From positions 1-8,043 of the forward strand of contig CALANW010000168.1 of NCBI GenBank assembly GCA_937926145.1: a stretch of 8,043 nt of DNA, in the 5' to 3' direction. The stretch comes from an uncultured Ruminococcus sp. (GTDB lineage: Bacteria > Bacillota > Clostridia > Oscillospirales > Ruminococcaceae). Shown here piece by piece: positions 5,180-8,043 of this stretch. Position numbers and translations under genes: made by a program. The notes under the pieces are model-generated. The model was not told the DNA's origin. It saw nothing but the letters and a program-made list of their open reading frames with translations, and did not search any database. Position 1 is the first letter of the stretch, and each line of letters begins with the position of its first letter.

Positions 5180-5992
5180 GTGTGCACGGGTAAATATATT
5201 GAAAAGGAAGTTTTTGTCATTCTTTACAAATTCATAATCTGCTTTATCGCAGGCATCGGCGCAGGTCTTGGAACGGGATTCGCAGGAATGAGCGCGGCTG
5301 CCGTTATCACACCTATGCTCGTGGCTTTTCTCGGAATGGACCCTTATATGGCGGTCGGCATCGCTCTTGCTTCGGACGTTCTTGCAAGCGCAGTTTCCGC
5401 TTACACCTACGGCAAAAACAAGAACCTCGACATTCGCAACGGTCTTATTATGATGGTCACAGTGCTCGTGTTCACTATGGGCGGCAGTTATGTTTCGAGC
5501 CTTGTACCGAGCGGCACTATGGGCAATTTCTCGCTGATAATGACGACTTTCCTCGGCGTAAAATTTCTTGTGAAGCCTGTTATGACGACAAAGGAAAAAA
5601 TGGCGCAGACCGACCCGAAAAAGCGTGTTATCCAGTCGATCGTATGCGGAATGCTCATCGGTTTTATATGCGGATTTGTCGGCGCGGGCGGCGGAATGAT
5701 GATGCTCCTGATACTCACCTCAGTGCTTGGATATGAGCTTAAAACTGCGGTCGGAACGAGCGTGTTTATTATGACCTTCACAGCTCTGACGGGTTCGCTC
5801 AGCCACTTTGCACTCGGCGGCGCACCAGATATATGGGCGCTCATATTCTGTATTTTAAGCACACTTTTATGGGCAAGGATAGCCGCTGTTTTTGCGAACA
5901 AGGCAGAACCTAAGACGCTCAACCGCGCGGTCGGCATTGTGCTTATCGTGCTTGGCATCGGCATTTTTGCTTTCAAATTGATAACAGGTTAA
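5180..5992 (+). CDS. TauE/SafE family sulfite exporter-like permease
   Basis: Membrane permease of the TauE/SafE (DUF81) family, whose members move sulfite, sulfoacetate or other small organic anions; the substrate here is unknown. It shows the family's two homologous halves, each opening with a glycine-rich helix: GIGAGLGTGFAG followed by MSAAA (residues 25-41 from the GTG at 5180), and GFICGFVGAGGGMMM (161-175). About eight hydrophobic helices span a protein of roughly 257-270 aa, the usual size. The start is uncertain. The frame is open from a TTG at 5168, but that precedes the expected transcription start. GTG 5180 is the first ordinary start codon inside the transcript but has no Shine-Dalgarno. 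The good site AAGGAAG (5204-5210) precedes only GTC 5216 and ATT 5219, and starting there would fit the family's usual N-terminus. The coordinates given use GTG. It is followed by ybaK after 23 nt. Confidence 0.88.
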   Translation: MCTGKYIEKEVFVILYKFIICFIAGIGAGLGTGFAGMSAAAVITPMLVAFLGMDPYMAVGIALASDVLASAVSAYTYGKNKNLDIRNGLIMMVTVLVFTMGGSYVSSLVPSGTMGNFSLIMTTFLGVKFLVKPVMTTKEKMAQTDPKKRVIQSIVCGMLIGFICGFVGAGGGMMMLLILTSVLGYELKTAVGTSVFIMTFTALTGSLSHFALGGAPDIWALIFCILSTLLWARIAAVFANKAEPKTLNRAVGIVLIVLGIGIFAFKLITG

Positions 5993-6015
5993 AATCGAAA
6001 GAAGTAATTTTCACT

Positions 6016-6489
6016 ATGAACAAAACAAATGCAATGCGGCAGCTTGAAACCGCAAAAATAAATTTCCGCACGGCTGAATATGAAGTTGACGAAAACGACC
6101 TCTCGGGCGTTCATGTTGCGAAAGAGCTCGGTCAGCCGCCCGAACAGGTATTCAAAACGCTCGTTTTAAAGGGCGAACGGACGGGATTTTTCGTCTGCTG
6201 CATACCGGTTGACAAGGAACTTGACCTCAAAAAAGCAGCGAAAGCCGCTCACGACAAGAAAGCCGAGATGCTTCCGCTGAAAGATCTCCTCCCGACAACG
6301 GGATATATCCGCGGCGGCTGTTCGCCTGTCGGAATGAAGAAGAAATTCCCGACATTTATCGATGAAACGGCTATACTTTTCGATGAGATAGCCGTCAGCG
6401 CAGGCATAAGAGGCGCGCAGATAATCGTCAACGGCGAAACTCTTGCCGAATACCTCGGTGCGGAGCTTATTGACCTTGTTCAGGACTAA
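6016..6489 (+). CDS. ybaK: Cys-tRNA(Pro)/Cys-tRNA(Cys) deacylase (YbaK/EbsC family)
   Basis: Editing enzyme that hydrolyses tRNA(Pro) mischarged with cysteine, acting in trans beside prolyl-tRNA synthetase in the cytoplasm. The 157 residues make a full-length single-domain YbaK. Signatures: VFKTLVLKG (45-53), where K47 matches the conserved catalytic Lys (K46 in Haemophilus YbaK); the LPTTGYIRGGCSPVGMKKK stretch (92-110), the family's hallmark GGCSP.G.KK loop; and SAGIRGAQ (128-135). These distinguish it from ProX/ProRS-insertion homologues. ATG start; the upstream GAAAGAAG is a modest ribosome binding site about 10 nt away. It lies 23 nt after the permease and 14 nt before the next gene, so it is within an operon. 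The neighbours are not obviously linked to translation, so the operon is probably a housekeeping collection rather than a pathway. Confidence 0.93.
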   Translation: MNKTNAMRQLETAKINFRTAEYEVDENDLSGVHVAKELGQPPEQVFKTLVLKGERTGFFVCCIPVDKELDLKKAAKAAHDKKAEMLPLKDLLPTTGYIRGGCSPVGMKKKFPTFIDETAILFDEIAVSAGIRGAQIIVNGETLAEYLGAELIDLVQD

Positions 6490-6503
6490 AAAAGGGCAGA
6501 ATT

Positions 6504-6950
6504 ATGACATCATTCGTTATCGCAGCCGCAGTTTTTGTATTATCTGCGGCTCTGTTTATACTCGGGGCGAAGCTTTCCGAACGCAGGAAGAAATATCTTC
6601 GCGGCTTGGAAGATTTTATGCAGAAATGCAGACACTACAAGGCTTCGGTGCTCGATGTAAAGGACGTTCCGATTGACCGTGAGGGCAACACCGTGAGCGC
6701 GGTCATTCTCCAGTTCCGTGACGAGGAGCGCAAAAGCACTATCGTTCACCGCTACACCGAAAGCCGCGGAAAGCACTATCTTCGCGGTGATGAAGTGGAG
6801 CTTTACTACTGCGATGAAACGGACACCGCCTGCATAAAAGGCGATAATCCTTTCGACCGAAAGGCTCGGCGGCTCAGTGTGTTCGCTGTTTTTTGCAGGA
6901 CAGCGGCGGCGCTTGGGATAGCCGCAGCGGTGCTTGTTTTGATTGTATAA
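6504..6950 (+). CDS. Small membrane protein of unknown function (two helices around a DUF3592-like soluble part)
   Basis: 148 residues; I do not recognise a named family with confidence. Visible layout: an N-terminal hydrophobic helix (about 3-22); a basic stretch (SERRKKYLRG, 25-34); a polar beta-rich middle (about 45-112) with alternating patterns such as ASVLDVKDV and AVILQFRDEE, and a DEVELYYCDE segment (96-105); a second basic patch (RKARR, 119-123); and a C-terminal helix (about 126-147). Two end helices framing a small extracytoplasmic or cytoplasmic beta domain resemble DUF3592-type proteins, which is a layout comparison only. ATG with AAGGG 8-9 nt upstream, 14 nt after ybaK. Codon use and composition match the neighbours, so it is native to the operon. 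Real gene: very likely. Function: none proposed. Confidence 0.75.
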   Translation: MTSFVIAAAVFVLSAALFILGAKLSERRKKYLRGLEDFMQKCRHYKASVLDVKDVPIDREGNTVSAVILQFRDEERKSTIVHRYTESRGKHYLRGDEVELYYCDETDTACIKGDNPFDRKARRLSVFAVFCRTAAALGIAAAVLVLIV

Positions 6951-6974
6951 TCCTATAAAAAACGGAAATAATAC

Positions 6975-7000
6975 CGCCAAAGACTTGTAAGTCGGAGGCG
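6975..7000 (+). promoter_or_regulatory. Leader hairpin partly covering the OPT gene ribosome binding site
   Basis: CGCC (6975-6978) can pair with GGCG (6997-7000), and inside it GACTT (6982-6986) with AAGTC (6989-6993). A symmetric 3x3 internal loop holds AAA and GGA; the innermost pair must open to give a TGTA loop. The Shine-Dalgarno GGAGG (6994-6998, 7 nt before ATG 7006) lies in the right-hand strand, so the fold could dampen translation. The 55-nt gap has no convincing promoter. Confidence 0.4.
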
Positions 7001-7005
7001 AAAAA

Positions 7006-8043
7006 ATGAAAAAAGAAACTGACTTTCAGCCGTATATTCCATCTTCAAAAGCGACAGCGGAATTTACGGCTTCTTCCATTATTACGGGAATCATAACCGC
7101 CATTGTTTTCAGCGCATCGAACGCCTATCTCGGACTGCGCGTGGGAATGACGGTTTCCGCATCGATACCTGCGGCGGTCATTGCGATGAGCGTTATGCGA
7201 ATGCTTTCGGGGAAAAATTCCGTCCTCGAAAGCAACATCGTTCAGACGATAGGCTCGGCGGGCGAATCGATAGCTTCGGGTTCAATCTTTACGCTGCCTG
7301 CGCTTTTTTTATGGGCGGCGCAGGGGACGGGCGAACGTCCGTCGATACTTGAAATTACGATAATTGCGGTGATAGGCGGTCTGCTCGGCGTGTTTTTTAT
7401 GATACCGCTGAGAAATGCGCTCATCGTCCGTGAGCATGGGACGCTGCCTTATCCCGAGGGGACTGCTTGTGCGCAGGTGCTTCTTGCAGGTGAAAAGGGC
7501 GGAACGGGTGCTTCGGCTGTGTTCGGCGGAATGGGCGCAGGTGCGTTCTTCAAGCTGCTCATTGACGGATTAAAAGCCATCCCAGAGGAGCTTTCGCTTC
7601 GGCTGAAAAGCTTCGGCGGAGAGATAGGAACGCAGCTTTATCCTGCCGTTATGAGCGTTGGGTACATCTGCGGCTTCCGAATCTCGTCCTATATGCTCGC
7701 AGGAGGAATTTTCAGCTGGCTCGTGCTTATCCCCGTTATCGTGAATTTCGGCGGAGCAACGATAATGTACCCGTCCGAAACCGCAACGGTCGCGGAGATT
7801 TATGCCGAGGGCGGCGCGTCTGCGATATGGCAGAACTATATTCGCTACATCGGCGCAGGTGCGCTTGCCGCAGGAGGACTTATCAGTCTTATCCGCTCGC
7901 TGCCGCTTATTTTCAAGACGTTCCGTGCCGCACTTTCGGGCGTTGGGCAGGGCAGAAAAAGCACAAAGCGAACCGAACGTGAACTGGATCTTCGCTTCGT
8001 TATTGCGGCGGTGGCAGTCCTCACGCTCGCACTGTGGCTTATC
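7006..8043 (+). CDS. OPT family oligopeptide transporter, N-terminal part (runs off the window)
   Basis: Start of a polytopic transporter of the OPT (oligopeptide transporter) family, proton-coupled importers of small peptides or metal-chelate complexes. The frame is open from ATG 7006 (GGAGG 7 nt upstream) to the last base, 346 codons without a stop; bacterial OPT proteins usually exceed 500 residues. Family features: a short cytoplasmic N-terminus ending in AEFTASSIITGII; the long first conserved block SNAYLGLRVGMTVSASIPAA (about 37-56); NIVQTIGSAGESIASGS (about 77-93); and LPYPEGTACAQVL (about 146-158), the OPT signature region. Further hydrophobic stretches continue to the end (about 8 helices seen in this part). 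It may share the tauE promoter or have its own, as a 55-nt gap separates it from the preceding gene. Substrate cannot be told. The 3' end is missing because of the window edge, not because of a mutation. Confidence 0.92.
   Translation, partial: MKKETDFQPYIPSSKATAEFTASSIITGIITAIVFSASNAYLGLRVGMTVSASIPAAVIAMSVMRMLSGKNSVLESNIVQTIGSAGESIASGSIFTLPALFLWAAQGTGERPSILEITIIAVIGGLLGVFFMIPLRNALIVREHGTLPYPEGTACAQVLLAGEKGGTGASAVFGGMGAGAFFKLLIDGLKAIPEELSLRLKSFGGEIGTQLYPAVMSVGYICGFRISSYMLAGGIFSWLVLIPVIVNFGGATIMYPSETATVAEIYAEGGASAIWQNYIRYIGAGALAAGGLISLIRSLPLIFKTFRAALSGVGQGRKSTKRTERELDLRFVIAAVAVLTLALWLI

Noticed and set aside
6443..6676. 77-aa plus-strand frame overlapping ybaK and the small membrane protein gene
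   Set aside because: It overlaps two better supported genes in another frame, with no ribosome binding site or recognisable product.
6946..6951. TATAAT at the end of the small membrane protein gene as a promoter for the OPT gene
   Set aside because: No -35-like hexamer lies 16-18 bp upstream and the TG is not at the extended -10 position.

Overview
The window reads as a chromosomal segment of a Gram-positive, Clostridia-type bacterium, most like the gut Ruminococcus/Oscillospiraceae. The reasons are the strong AGGAGG-type ribosome binding sites, the Gram-positive style MurC and LexA, consensus sigma-A promoters, the TauE/SafE and OPT transporter types, and intergenic TAGGGRCG palindromes of a kind I recall from such genomes. 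The lineage call is inference from memory, not a search result.

Region 1 (1-3046, plus strand) is a tight three-gene operon: murC (peptidoglycan precursor ligase, TTG start), lexA (SOS repressor, 1 nt after murC) and a CPBP-family intramembrane protease (2 nt after lexA). Region 2 (3047-3338) is non-coding: direct repeats, two related small palindromes, and two intrinsic terminators facing opposite ways, one ending the plus-strand operon and one ending the minus-strand operon that follows.

Region 3 (3339 to about 5100, minus strand) is an AT-rich insert carrying a darT-darG toxin-antitoxin pair. DarT is a DNA ADP-ribosyltransferase toxin. DarG is a macrodomain antitoxin that removes the mark and also has the characteristic toxin-binding C-terminal domain. 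In hand counts of one sample line each, G+C is 16/60 in darT (4561-4620), against 30/60 in murC (1021-1080) and 34/60 in tauE (5281-5340). The pair has its own promoter (TTGAAA, 17 bp, TATACT), whose -10 lies inside a perfect 14+14 bp inverted repeat that is probably an operator. That promoter moves the toxin start to 5026.

Region 4 (5138-8043, plus strand) begins with a perfect consensus promoter (TTGACA, 17 bp, TATAAT). It then holds a TauE/SafE-type permease, a YbaK Cys-tRNA(Pro) deacylase, a small two-helix membrane protein of unknown function, and the first 346 codons of an OPT oligopeptide transporter that runs off the window. The permease has no ordinary start codon next to its best ribosome binding site.

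The most notable biology is the darTG island with its operator. DarTG itself is a described defence/toxin-antitoxin system. Less expected are the palindromic operator overlapping the toxin promoter, the position next to repeats, and the disturbed start of the adjacent permease gene. I see no tRNA, rRNA, CRISPR array, transposase or replication origin.
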